DNA from: Virgifigura deserti
GTDB taxonomy: Bacteria > Pseudomonadota > Alphaproteobacteria > Dongiales > Dongiaceae
Reading direction: 5' to 3'
DNA: 50,768 nt
Assembly (NCBI GenBank): GCA_003576685.1
Contig: QOZR01000020.1
Location: 1-50,768 of the forward strand
The notes under the pieces were generated by a model. That model was not told where the DNA came from. It saw only the letters and a program-made list of their open reading frames with translations, and did no database searches. Both the position numbers and the translations under genes were made by a program. This document shows, in pieces, positions 17,198 to 29,002 of this stretch (positions are counted from its first letter, which is position 1; each line of letters begins with the position of its first letter).

Positions 17198-17578
17198 ATG
17201 AAAATGGTAATTGCCGTTGCCGCCGGCGGCGCCATGGGCGCCGCTGGCCGCTATGTGGTCATGGTGCAGATCGGCCGATGGTTCGGCACCGGATTTCCGT
17301 GGGGGACGCTGGCCGTCAATATCGTCGGCTGCTTCGTCATGGGTGTGCTGATCGAGGCGATGGCGCTCGTCTGGTCGCCCAGTCCGGAGCTTCGCGCGCT
17401 GCTGACGGTGGGCGTGCTGGGCGGCTTCACCACCTTTTCGACCTTTTCCCTGGATTTTGCCTTTCTGCTCCAGCGCGGCGAGGTCTTGGCGTCGGGCGCC
17501 TATGTCCTCGCCTCTGTGGCGCTCTGCCTGATCGGCATCTATGCCGGGCTGCACCTTGCCCGATTGGTGCTTGCATGA
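17198..17578 (+). CDS. crcB: Fluoride ion channel CrcB/FluC
   Basis: A small membrane protein (126 aa) with four hydrophobic helices that exports fluoride as an antiparallel dimer. Family motifs are GGAMGAAGRY at ~9-18, GTLAVNIVGCFVMG at ~38-51 and the central GGFTTFSTFSLD, whose TFS bears the pore-lining and Na-site residues. It lies 10 bp after rarA and overlaps the next gene by ATGA. No fluoride riboswitch is visible upstream because it is embedded in the operon. Confidence 0.95.
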   Translation: MKMVIAVAAGGAMGAAGRYVVMVQIGRWFGTGFPWGTLAVNIVGCFVMGVLIEAMALVWSPSPELRALLTVGVLGGFTTFSTFSLDFAFLLQRGEVLASGAYVLASVALCLIGIYAGLHLARLVLA

Positions 17579-18588
17579 CCGGCGTCCAGACCGTCGCCGT
17601 GACCGCCGAGGAGGCGGATCTCCGCCTCGACCGCTGGTTCCGGCGGCACTTCCCGGCACTCGGCCATGGCCGGCTGGAAAAGCTGCTGCGCACCGGCCAG
17701 GTCCGGGTCGACGGCAAGCGGGCGCGTTCGAATGCCCGCCTCAGCCCGGGACAGATGATCCGAGTCCCGCCGCTGGATGCCGAGTCGCCGCCAGGCAGGC
17801 CGGCTCAACGGACGCCGCCACGGAAGGACAAGACCTGGGAGCGCGATGTCGAGGCGCTCCGCCGCGCCATGCTCTATCGCGATGCCGACGTTCTGGCGAT
17901 CGACAAGCCGGCCGGGCTGGCCGTCCAGGGTGGAACCGGCACCCACCGCCACCTCGACGCCTTGCTCGACGGCCTTCGCTTCGATGCCGCCGAGCGGCCG
18001 CGTCTCGTGCACCGCCTCGACAAGGATACCAGCGGCGTCCTGCTGCTGGCCCGGAATGCCCGGTCCGCGGCCGAACTCACCGAGGCCTTCCGGCACAAGG
18101 ATGTTCGCAAGCTCTACTGGGCCGTGGTGGTCGGCGTCCCGAAGCTGGAGCGGGGCCGCATCGATCTGGACTTGAGCAAGCAGCCGGGCAGCGCCGGCGA
18201 ACGGGTCGCCCCTGATCTCGAGGGCCAGGGGAACGGCAAACGGGCCATTACCTTCTACCGCGTTGTCGAGCATATCGGGAAGCAGGCGGCCTGGCTCGCT
18301 TTGATGCCGCTCACCGGCCGGACCCATCAACTCCGCGCCCATTGCGCCGCGATCGGCACGCCGATTCTCGGCGACGGCAAATATGGCGGGGCGGACGCCT
18401 TCCTGCCGGGCAAGGCGTTGCCGCGGCAGCTCCATTTGCACGCCCGGGCCATCGAGCTGCCGCGGCCCGGTCGCAAGCCCATCCGGGTCACCGCGCCGCT
18501 GCCGCCCCATATGGCGGAGACCTGGCGCTTCTTCGGGTTCGAATCGGATCCGGGGATGGAGCCCTTGACCGAACTCGACTTGGCATGA
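17575..18588 (+). CDS. RluA-family 23S rRNA pseudouridine synthase (RluC-like)
   Basis: A 337-residue protein with an N-terminal S4 RNA-binding domain (~15-62) and a RluA-type catalytic domain. The active-site motif HRLDKDTSG contains the catalytic Asp149; LTGRTHQLRAHCAAIG and GDGKYGG come later. It would isomerise uridines in 23S rRNA. Order after crcB is typical of alphaproteobacteria, where it is annotated RluC. The start overlaps the crcB stop. RluC versus RluD specificity is not settled from sequence. Confidence 0.92.
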   Translation: MTGVQTVAVTAEEADLRLDRWFRRHFPALGHGRLEKLLRTGQVRVDGKRARSNARLSPGQMIRVPPLDAESPPGRPAQRTPPRKDKTWERDVEALRRAMLYRDADVLAIDKPAGLAVQGGTGTHRHLDALLDGLRFDAAERPRLVHRLDKDTSGVLLLARNARSAAELTEAFRHKDVRKLYWAVVVGVPKLERGRIDLDLSKQPGSAGERVAPDLEGQGNGKRAITFYRVVEHIGKQAAWLALMPLTGRTHQLRAHCAAIGTPILGDGKYGGADAFLPGKALPRQLHLHARAIELPRPGRKPIRVTAPLPPHMAETWRFFGFESDPGMEPLTELDLA

Positions 18589-18630
18589 GCCACCACTGCA
18601 CAGCCTCACAGCAGCGCCTATATTACCGAC

Positions 18631-19347
18631 ATGAAACGCTTTTATAAGAAGGTCCGCACTGCAGCGGTGGAGGATGGCTTCCAGGTGCTGCTCGATGAAC
18701 GACCGGTCCGGACGCCGGGTCGGGCGCCGCTGGTCGTGCCGACGCAGCCCGTCGCCGAGGCGATCGCCACCGAATGGCAGGCGCAGGGCGAGGCGGTGAA
18801 GCCGCTGACTATGCCGCTGACGCGGCTGGCGACCACCGCGATCGACCGCGTGACGGCGCATCGCGAGGGCGTGATCGACGAGGTCGCCAGCTATGCCGCG
18901 ACCGATCTGCTCTGCTATCGGGCCGATCAGCCTGCCGAACTGGTGGCGCGCCAGAATGCCCTGTGGCAGCCCCTGCTGGATTGGGCGACGCTGCGCTACG
19001 ACGCGCCCCTGACCGTCACCACCGGCGTCCTGCCGCAGCCCCAGCCCGCGGGCAGCCTGGTCGCGCTGCGCGCGGCGGTCGCCGCGCTCGGGACGCTGAA
19101 GCTGACGGCGCTCCATGCCGCCACCACGGCCTGCGGCTCCGTGATTATCGCGCTGGCGCTGCTCGAGGACCGGATCGACGCCGTGGGCGCCTGGGAAACC
19201 TCCCAGCTCGACGAGACATTCCAGATCGAAGTCTGGGGCGAGGATGCCGAGGCGGCGGCGCGGCGCGAGGCGCTCCGCCAGGACATCGAGGCCACCGCCC
19301 GCTTCATGGCGCTGCTGCGGGGGCATACCAACGGCCCGAAAGATTGA
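18631..19347 (+). CDS. ATP12-family F1-ATPase assembly chaperone
   Basis: This 238-residue protein matches the ATP12 family (human ATPAF2), which guards the alpha subunit during F1 assembly. The segments MKRFYKKV, GFQVLLDERPVRTPGRAPL, YAATDLLCYRA and WGEDAEAAARRE are typical. It is characteristic of alphaproteobacteria and mitochondria. It follows the pseudouridine synthase by 42 bp and probably shares its transcript. In some relatives a HAD hydrolase lies between these two genes; here it does not. Confidence 0.92.
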   Translation: MKRFYKKVRTAAVEDGFQVLLDERPVRTPGRAPLVVPTQPVAEAIATEWQAQGEAVKPLTMPLTRLATTAIDRVTAHREGVIDEVASYAATDLLCYRADQPAELVARQNALWQPLLDWATLRYDAPLTVTTGVLPQPQPAGSLVALRAAVAALGTLKLTALHAATTACGSVIIALALLEDRIDAVGAWETSQLDETFQIEVWGEDAEAAARREALRQDIEATARFMALLRGHTNGPKD

Positions 19348-19363
19348 CTCGTTCTCTGGCATG

Positions 19364-19392
19364 GTAGAGGTGGGTTTCAAACCCGCCCCTAC
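19364..19392. repeat. Palindromic intergenic element
   Basis: Fourteen-base arms (19364-19377 and 19379-19392) face each other around a single C. The only two differences between the arms would still form G-U pairs in RNA. The core is GGGTTTCAAACCC. It lies just after the ATP12 gene. Similar GGGGCGGGTTT palindromes recur between genes in proteobacterial genomes; I recall this as a general pattern and cannot count copies here. Confidence 0.6.
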
Positions 19393-19405
19393 AGCGGAGA
19401 TTCTT

Positions 19406-19434
19406 CCTCATCCCGAGCCTGTCGAGGGGTGAGG
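19406..19434. repeat. Dispersed intergenic repeat, copy 1
   Basis: The 29 bases beginning CCTCATCCCGAGCCTGTCGA match the element at 41861-41889 in 23 of 29 positions and have inverted ends (CCTCA...TGAGG). It lies 14 bp after another palindrome and 100 bp before pccB. This is the widespread alphaproteobacterial 'gagcttgtcgaag' type of repeat. Confidence 0.6.
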
Positions 19435-19534
19435 GCCGGGGCGGGGGTGGCGCGGCGCCGACTTTGGTGCTATCTGCATGCGCGGCGTTTCGCGCCTGCA
19501 ATAATCACGTCATCTCGCGGTCATGGGGGCGACG

Positions 19535-21067
<1,533 letters not shown>

Positions 21068-21211
21068 GGCGGGGAAGGACGTCGGATCAGGGCGATGCGC
21101 GCCCGGTGCGCGCCCTCGGATGAGGATAAAGTTAAGGATGGTTAACATCGAGAATCGCCATTGGAGCCGGACTTTTACGTAAGATCTAAGGTGAAGCAGT
21201 CATAACGTTCG

Positions 21212-21297
21212 TGTCATTGCTGGGCTTGATCCGGCAATCCAGGCCCTGAGACGCTCCGACGGTTGCCCTGGATACCCGGTCAAGCCTGGGCATGACA
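21212..21297. repeat. Long imperfect inverted repeat between pccB and pccA
   Basis: Outer arms TGTCATTGCTGGGCTTGATC... (21212-21243) and their imperfect complement ending CAAGCCTGGGCATGACA (21267-21297) enclose a 23-bp centre. This is the typical 'gtcatcccgggcttgacccgg' repeat of alphaproteobacterial spacers. It ends 57 bp before the pccA start and could fold in the pccBA transcript. An in-frame ATG at 21292 lies in the repeat and is not the start of pccA. Confidence 0.7.
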
Positions 21298-21354
21298 TCG
21301 AAGAAAACAGGGCGGGAAGAAGACCGTGGTGAGGAACGGGGCGTTACCGAAAAC

Positions 21355-23348
<1,994 letters not shown>

Positions 23349-23352
<4 letters not shown>

Positions 23353-23657
23353 GCGAGGCCGGAATGTCGTCGGCGTCCGCAGAGAAAGCCGTCCGCGTGA
23401 GCGTTCGCGGCCGCGTTCAAGGGGTTTGGTTTCGTGCCTGGACGACTGAGGAGGCGAGCCGGCGCGGCTTGCGCGGGTGGGTCCGCAACCGGCGCGACGG
23501 CAGCGTCGAGGCGCTGTTCGCCGGCACTGCCGCCGCGGTCGATGAAATGGTCGCCGCTTGCCGGCAGGGACCGCCGCTCGCCAAGGTCGAGGCGGTCGAG
23601 CAGGCGCCGGCGGGGGATGTCGCCGAGAACGAATTCCGGCAACTCCCTACGGCGTAG
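23349..23657 (+). CDS. Acylphosphatase
   Basis: A 102-residue acylphosphatase that hydrolyses carboxyl-phosphate bonds. The catalytic residues are Arg29 (in GRVQGVWFRAW) and Asn47 (in GWVRNRRDG). The start is taken as GTG 23349 overlapping the pccA stop (GTGA); ATG 23364 five codons later is equally possible and would still keep the whole domain. Its link to pccA looks positional and has no clear pathway reason. Confidence 0.9.
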
Positions 23658-23666
23658 GGCGAGGAT

Positions 23667-23693
23667 CTCTCCCCCGCGACTCGCGGGGGAGGG
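23667..23693. terminator. Hairpin between convergent genes
   Basis: A 12-bp stem (CTCTCCCCCGCG with CGCGGGGGAGGG, one wobble pair) around ACT lies between the ends of the acylphosphatase gene and the TPR gene. Neither side has a good T-run, so it may protect 3' ends or act with Rho rather than being a classic terminator. Similar C5GCG hairpins are frequent intergenic elements. Confidence 0.5.
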
Positions 23694-23711
23694 CCAGGAT
23701 AGGGCAGCGCC

Positions 23712-25127
23712 TCAAGCCATAACCACGTTGACGGACTCGGAGGCCTGTCGGGGCAACAGGGCCGCCGCCTTAGCATTGGCCCTGTTCGCTTCAATCCGAT
23801 GGCCGAGCAGATCCAGCGCCCGGGCCGTAGTCAGCCAGTTGTAAGGGCTGGTCGGCTTCAGGTCGGTGCGCTCCGCCATCAAGGCGCGGGCCAAGCGGCC
23901 CTGATTGTCGCGCAACGCCGCCTCGATCAGGGTCTGGCTGAGGACATCCCGCTGGGCGTGGCTGCCGCCGAAGCGGTGGGCGATGGTGCGGACCAGCAGG
24001 AGCAGATCGACCGTGGTCGCATAGTCGCCCTTGCCAAAAGCCTGGATCGCGCGGCAGACCGGTAGGCCCACCTCCCGCGTCATCACCCCGTTCGTGCCAC
24101 CGCCGGTGATCCGCCGTTCGAGCGCCGCCAGCAGCCGCTTCGCCGCCTCCTCCCGTCCATCAGCGACGAAGGCCATCATCGCGTGCATGTCGTTGAAGGT
24201 GTAGTAGGCGTCCTCTGCCATCGGCTCATAGGTATCCGCCAGCTCCGCCCAGCGATTGCCCACGTCGACGCCCCTGAGATGGAGGCGCCAGAGCAGCGCC
24301 GCGGCATCCAACATCTCCAGCGCGACGGCCGAGTGTTTCGGCCGGATCGCCTCGTCATAGAGCTGCAGGACGCGGTCGGTCTGCCCGAGATCCAGATGAT
24401 AGAGGGCGAGATGCCACCAATTGTGAAAGGCAAACATGTTCTCGGGCGCCCAATCGTCGGTGCGGGACGTCAGCCATTCGATTCCGTCGGCCAGGCGCCC
24501 TTGCATCTCCATGACATGGGCGACAGCGTGGACCGCCCAGGGGTCCCTCGGCATCAGCGCCAGGGCGCGCCGGCCGGTGGCCTCCGCCCGGCCATACTGA
24601 TTGCTTTCCTCCAGGCCGAAGGCGTGCATTCCGAGGACGTAGCCGAAGCCGGGCACGGCCTCGTCCCAGTCGGGCAGCACCCGCGCGACCCGGTCGCGCA
24701 GCATTACGGATTGGCCGAGGAAGAAGTCGCCCAGATGCGCCATCTGAAGCGCGAAAATATCGCGCGGGTGGTCGATCAGGACGCTGGAGTAGCGCTCCAC
24801 AGCTTCGTGGAAGTCGCCTTCGAGCCAAGCCCGCGCTGCGGCCATATGGCCGCGCTCGCGATCGTTTGCCTTGCGCGCCAGGGCCTCCGCCGCCTCAAGG
24901 GATCGACGCAGCTCGGGCTCGGCGCCCCTCTCCGAGGAGATCAGGAACAGACCGGCGCGGAAGCAGTGGCCCATGACGAAGGCCGGATTCTCCGCAAGTG
25001 CCTCGTCGATCGCGGCCAGCGGATCGGCGAAGTAGCCCAGAAGCAGTTCCGTCGCCGTCTCGAGCCGGTCGAGCGACTCGCGGCTTTCGGTGGAAACGGG
25101 AACACCTCGCTTATCGTGCAATGCCAT
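23712..25127 (-). CDS. TTC38-like tetratricopeptide repeat protein
   Basis: A 471-residue protein rich in alpha-helical TPR-like repeats, resembling the TTC38 family shared by animals and bacteria, with the marker segment DPWAVHAVAHVMEMQGR near the middle and FAFHNWWHLALYHLDLG shortly after. No signal peptide or membrane segment is seen. ATG 25127 has GGAGG 8 bases upstream; the TTG at 25142 overlaps that box and is rejected. The function of the family is not established; it probably mediates protein contacts. Confidence 0.8.
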   Translation of the reverse strand: MALHDKRGVPVSTESRESLDRLETATELLLGYFADPLAAIDEALAENPAFVMGHCFRAGLFLISSERGAEPELRRSLEAAEALARKANDRERGHMAAARAWLEGDFHEAVERYSSVLIDHPRDIFALQMAHLGDFFLGQSVMLRDRVARVLPDWDEAVPGFGYVLGMHAFGLEESNQYGRAEATGRRALALMPRDPWAVHAVAHVMEMQGRLADGIEWLTSRTDDWAPENMFAFHNWWHLALYHLDLGQTDRVLQLYDEAIRPKHSAVALEMLDAAALLWRLHLRGVDVGNRWAELADTYEPMAEDAYYTFNDMHAMMAFVADGREEAAKRLLAALERRITGGGTNGVMTREVGLPVCRAIQAFGKGDYATTVDLLLLVRTIAHRFGGSHAQRDVLSQTLIEAALRDNQGRLARALMAERTDLKPTSPYNWLTTARALDLLGHRIEANRANAKAAALLPRQASESVNVVMA

Positions 25128-25226
25128 ACGTAATGCCTCCAATAAAAATGTTGTCCTCAGCGGGACCGAAACTGCTCGTCTGCCGGAGCCAACGCCTTTG
25201 GTTGCTGAGCGTTGGCCGCCGGAGCA

Positions 25227-25442
25227 CTAGGGGTGCCAGAAGGGCTTACTGGCCTCGGCCTCGATCATCGACCGGGTCAGGCCGATGTCTCGCAGCAGGC
25301 GGTCGTCCATGTGGGCGAGCGAGCGGCGCCGGCGAGCGCGCTCCTGCCATTCCACGAGCGTATGCAGCAGGAGCGCGAACAGGCCCCTGCGACGGTACGC
25401 GACGGCGACGCCGCTGGCGGCGTGCGTCGGGTTAGTCGACAT
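25227..25442 (-). CDS. DUF1127 (YjiS-like) small protein
   Basis: A 71-residue basic protein with the DUF1127 core at its C-terminal half (RRSLAHMDDRLLRDIGLTRSMIEAEASKPFW). GAGGAG stands about 8 bases before ATG 25442. Members of this family in alphaproteobacteria affect phosphate/carbon metabolism and RNA turnover, the Arg-rich region binding RNA in some cases (known for the family, not shown here). It stands alone between the TPR gene and the sensor kinase gene. Confidence 0.88.
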   Translation of the reverse strand: MSTNPTHAASGVAVAYRRRGLFALLLHTLVEWQERARRRRSLAHMDDRLLRDIGLTRSMIEAEASKPFWHP

Positions 25443-25588
25443 CGCTTGCACTCCTCAAATGTTCGAGTCGCAGCGATGTTAGGCCAGTCCGCGCGGCGGC
25501 GCTGTGAACCGGATCTCAGTAAGCGGCGAAAAATTGCGTCAGGGGCCGGTCGGTGGGGCTGGTCGTGCGGCGTCGGATGCCCAGGACG

Positions 25589-27868
25589 TCAGCCGGTCTG
25601 CGCGTGGACGACCGAGAGGGGGCGCTGCGGCTCCCTTGCATCATGCACGACCTTTGTCCGCAGGGGCGGGAAGCTCGCGGTCGCCGTCGTGCCAACGCTC
25701 ACTTGGCTGTGCAGTGCGAACGCGCCGCCATGTGCCTCGACAAGGAACTTGACCAAGGGCAGGCCCAAACCCGTCCCCTCATAACGCCGATCAAGGCCCG
25801 TCGAGGCCTGTTCGAACGGCTTCAGGACTCTTGCAAGGTCTGCTTCGGCAATGCCGATGCCGGTATCAATGATCGAGATATCCAAGCCGCCGTCGGTCGC
25901 CAGGGCCGCGCGAATCGTCACCTGTCCGCCCGGCTCGGTGAACTTGATAGCATTCGACAGCAGATTGCTGAGGATCTGCTTGAACAGGCGGGGGTCGGCC
26001 CGCAGTAACGGCAGGTGATCGGGCGCGTCCGCGACGATCGTAACGCGGCCCTCTGCGGCACGCTCCTTGACGAGCGTGACCGCACGGTCGATCGCCGCCG
26101 ACAGCGCAATGTCCTCGTCCTGCAGATCGAGCTTCCCGGCCTCGATCTTCGCCAGGTCGAGGATGTCGTTGATGATTTGAAGCAGGTGGCCCGCGCTGTC
26201 ATGGATATCCTCCAGATAGCCCAAGTAAGCGGGCGTCCCGATCGGGCCCAGGAGTTCGCCCTTCATGATCTCCGCGAACCCGAGCACCGCGTTCAACGGC
26301 GTGCGCAACTCATGGCTCATATTGGCCAGAAACTCGGTCTTCGCCTTGTTCGCGAGTTCGGCCTGTTCCTTGGCCTTCCTGAGATCCCTGATTGCGTGGA
26401 GGAGTTGCTGCTGAGCTTCTTCTGCCCGCCGCTCCGCTTCCTTCCGATCAGAAATATCTCGGATCGTTAGAAGGTAGCTCAACGCGTCCTCGCATCGCAT
26501 CTCGGTGATCACGAGGTCTATCGGAAAAACCTGTTGATCCTTCCGGCATGCGAGGACTTCCCGCAGGAGTCCAGCCTCGCCGAGGAGGCTCGGCAAACCC
26601 GACGCCGTCTCCGGATGGCCGCTTCCGGTGTCGGCTACGAACCGGGCAAAGGGTTGACCTATCGCTTCCTTTGCGGGGATCACGAAGATCCTCTCCGCAG
26701 CCGGGTTGAAGGAACGGATAATACCGGCCGCATCGGTCACGATCAGCCCATCGAACGTGCTCTCGACAACACGGCGCATGCGCGCGTCCTGCCGGCGCAG
26801 CATGAAGCCCTGGGCCAGAAGCCGGAGGGCCTGCTCGTCGAGCCGGCTCACAAGGGCCGCACCGAAGCTGAGAAGGCAGGCCAGTAGGTAGGGTGCCGTA
26901 TCGGGCAGAATCGGCCAGTAGGCTTGCAGCGGCACGGGCAGGACGAGGATGATCGCGTTGATCCCGATCAACGCGACGAGGCTGCGTCGCCATGGCCATC
27001 GGGAAAAGACCGGCGCCGTGGCCAGCAGAAGGAATCCTGTTCCGGCCAGCACTAGCCAGGCCGGCAACCGCTGAAGCGTCCGCCCTTGAAGAATCGACTC
27101 CGTAGCCAGTGCTTGGACAAGCGGTCCGGGCAACGCCAACCATAGCGGGGCGGGTGTCATGTCGCCAAGCTCGATGGCGCCTGCCCCGACGATGACCCGT
27201 TTGCCGGCCACCAACGCCCGGTCGAAATGCTCCTCCAGGACGTCGACATACGAGATCTGCGGTATCGTATCGGGTCGGATACCGTAGTCGACATAGAAGG
27301 CATCGGGAATCCGGGCGGGGACACCAGCAAGGACGACCGGCAGGGTTGCGATCGGATCCTCCCGCCAGGGTGCGCCCACCGCCATGCGGCGCACCAGCCC
27401 GTCCGACTCGGGCCGCACATTGACCGAGGCGAGATCGGCATTGACGCGAAGGTCGGACAGCGGCTCGGTGAAGAAGAGCCGCGGCTCTTGACCATCGATG
27501 CCGGGCTGGACAAAGACGGGGAGAATAACGCTGCCGTCGACCTCGGCGATGGCCCGTGCCAGCTCGCGATCCTCCTCATCCGTCGACCGAGAGCTGAAGT
27601 CGATATCCAGCGCGACCCGGCCGGCGCCGGCCGCCGCCAGCGCATCCAGCAGGCGTGCATGATAGCTGCGCGGCCAAGGCCAAGGGCCGAGCGCCTTGAG
27701 GGAGGCTGCGTCGATCAGGACCACGACCACCTCACCGGTCGCGGCGCGTTCCGCGAGCTGGAAGCGCGCGTCAACGAGGCGATGCTCGATGAACTCGAGC
27801 CTGCCGGAGAGATAAAGCGCCGCAACCACGAGGAAAATCAGGGCATGCGCCCAGCCGACGGTCCTCAT
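25589..27868 (-). CDS. CHASE2-PAS sensor histidine kinase
   Basis: A 759-residue hybrid-free kinase. Order: one N-terminal membrane helix (~7-22), an extracytoplasmic CHASE2 domain (~25-265, with GPWPWPRSYHARLLDAL and VALDIDFSS), three membrane helices (~270-345), PAS (~365-475), a short coiled coil, HisKA with His519 in NMSHELRTP, and HATPase with N-box Asn635/639, G1 DTGIGI and G2 EGTGLGLPL. It starts 6 bp after the FecR-domain gene and is surely co-transcribed. No response regulator is adjacent; the nearest lies ~10 kb away. The signal is unknown. Confidence 0.93.
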   Translation of the reverse strand: MRTVGWAHALIFLVVAALYLSGRLEFIEHRLVDARFQLAERAATGEVVVVLIDAASLKALGPWPWPRSYHARLLDALAAAGAGRVALDIDFSSRSTDEEDRELARAIAEVDGSVILPVFVQPGIDGQEPRLFFTEPLSDLRVNADLASVNVRPESDGLVRRMAVGAPWREDPIATLPVVLAGVPARIPDAFYVDYGIRPDTIPQISYVDVLEEHFDRALVAGKRVIVGAGAIELGDMTPAPLWLALPGPLVQALATESILQGRTLQRLPAWLVLAGTGFLLLATAPVFSRWPWRRSLVALIGINAIILVLPVPLQAYWPILPDTAPYLLACLLSFGAALVSRLDEQALRLLAQGFMLRRQDARMRRVVESTFDGLIVTDAAGIIRSFNPAAERIFVIPAKEAIGQPFARFVADTGSGHPETASGLPSLLGEAGLLREVLACRKDQQVFPIDLVITEMRCEDALSYLLTIRDISDRKEAERRAEEAQQQLLHAIRDLRKAKEQAELANKAKTEFLANMSHELRTPLNAVLGFAEIMKGELLGPIGTPAYLGYLEDIHDSAGHLLQIINDILDLAKIEAGKLDLQDEDIALSAAIDRAVTLVKERAAEGRVTIVADAPDHLPLLRADPRLFKQILSNLLSNAIKFTEPGGQVTIRAALATDGGLDISIIDTGIGIAEADLARVLKPFEQASTGLDRRYEGTGLGLPLVKFLVEAHGGAFALHSQVSVGTTATASFPPLRTKVVHDAREPQRPLSVVHAQTG

Positions 27869-27874
27869 GCCCGA

Positions 27875-29002
27875 TCAGCCCGGCCGGATCATCGCTGCCG
27901 CGATTGCCGTTCCGGTCGGAGTGTCCAATGGCGGCTGGTTCATCGGGCCACCGCGATTTGCGCGTTTTCCCTTCTTGCCATTATCGCCCTTTCCGTGGCC
28001 GCTCTTTCCGCCGCCATCACTGGCGCCGCCGGCGCCAGCACCGTCGGCACCTCCGCCAGCACCTCCGCTAGCATCGCTTCCGCCAGCACTTCCGCCACCG
28101 CCAGCACCGCTACCGGCACCGCCATTGCTGGCGCCGCCACCGGCACTGCTACCGCTGCCGGCTGCCCCGACCGCCTTGCCGCTTCCCGTACCGCTGCTGG
28201 TGCTTCGACTGGCCTTGGATCCGACGCTACGGCCAGTGGCATCGGGCGCCCCGGCCGCGACGCCCAAGCCTTTCTTGCCCGAGTTGCTTGCATCCGGGCC
28301 GACCTCGGTGGCCGACCCGCTCATGGCGTCCGGGGCCGACGTGCTTGCCGGTGCCGCCGGGGCAGCGCCGGCCGGCGCGGCCGCAGCGGCACTGCTGACG
28401 GAGACGTCGCTGGCGGCCTTGGACGACACGCTGGCCGTCTGCCCGGCATTCACGTCAGCGCTCTTGCCGCTCGCCTTGGCGGAGACGCCGACGGTGCCTT
28501 CCGACACCGACACGCTGGCGTCCGTCTCGGAAACGTTGATCCCGAATGCCGTGCCTTTGACGACCGTCACCAAGAAGGGCGTGGTCACCTTGAAGGTTCT
28601 GGCGGGGCGCTTGTCGACACCGAAGAATGCCTCGCCGAAGCTCTGGATGATTTCCGTGGCCGTTGTCCCGTGCCCCTCGGCCGGTAAAGAGATGCGCGAA
28701 CCTGGCAGGATATGAATGATGTCGCCGCCGCGCGTAATGGTGAGTCGTCCGTCGTCTCCGGTCCTGATCTCGGACGGCGCGAAGATTCGATCGTTCGCGC
28801 CAAGCTGCTGCCACGCACCGGAAGCGTCTCGCCCCGAGCGGACGCGAATGTCGCCGTTCGCTTGGAAGACGCTCCAAGGAGCGGACGAGGTCGCTGGCTC
28901 CTCTGCAAGGCCGGGCGAGATCGCGCCCGGAACGTCCAAGATCAGAACGAGAGAAACAAAAAGGAAAGATCGCGCTGCGTTCTTAAGAGATTGGGTTTGC
29001 AT
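27875..29002 (-). CDS. Secreted FecR-domain protein with Ser/Gly/Ala-rich tail
   Basis: A 375-residue protein. A signal peptide (residues ~1-33, ending GAISPGLA) is followed by a FecR domain at ~65-176, with GDDGRLTITRGGDIIHILPG and FKVTTPFLVTVVKGTAFGINV. From ~195 to the end the chain is almost all Ser, Ala, Gly with Lys/Arg near the C-terminus. ATG 29002 is chosen over GTG 29017. It is not an iron-siderophore FecR: there is no FecI sigma gene or TonB receptor nearby. Placement 6 bp before a CHASE2 kinase suggests it senses or presents a periplasmic signal to it. Confidence 0.88.
   Translation of the reverse strand: MQTQSLKNAARSFLFVSLVLILDVPGAISPGLAEEPATSSAPWSVFQANGDIRVRSGRDASGAWQQLGANDRIFAPSEIRTGDDGRLTITRGGDIIHILPGSRISLPAEGHGTTATEIIQSFGEAFFGVDKRPARTFKVTTPFLVTVVKGTAFGINVSETDASVSVSEGTVGVSAKASGKSADVNAGQTASVSSKAASDVSVSSAAAAAPAGAAPAAPASTSAPDAMSGSATEVGPDASNSGKKGLGVAAGAPDATGRSVGSKASRSTSSGTGSGKAVGAAGSGSSAGGGASNGGAGSGAGGGGSAGGSDASGGAGGGADGAGAGGASDGGGKSGHGKGDNGKKGKRANRGGPMNQPPLDTPTGTAIAAAMIRPG

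Noticed and set aside
27875..29002. FecR-type iron-siderophore signalling
   Set aside because: No FecI-type sigma factor or TonB-dependent receptor is present, the protein carries a cleavable signal peptide instead of the inner-membrane topology of FecR, and the neighbour is a histidine kinase.
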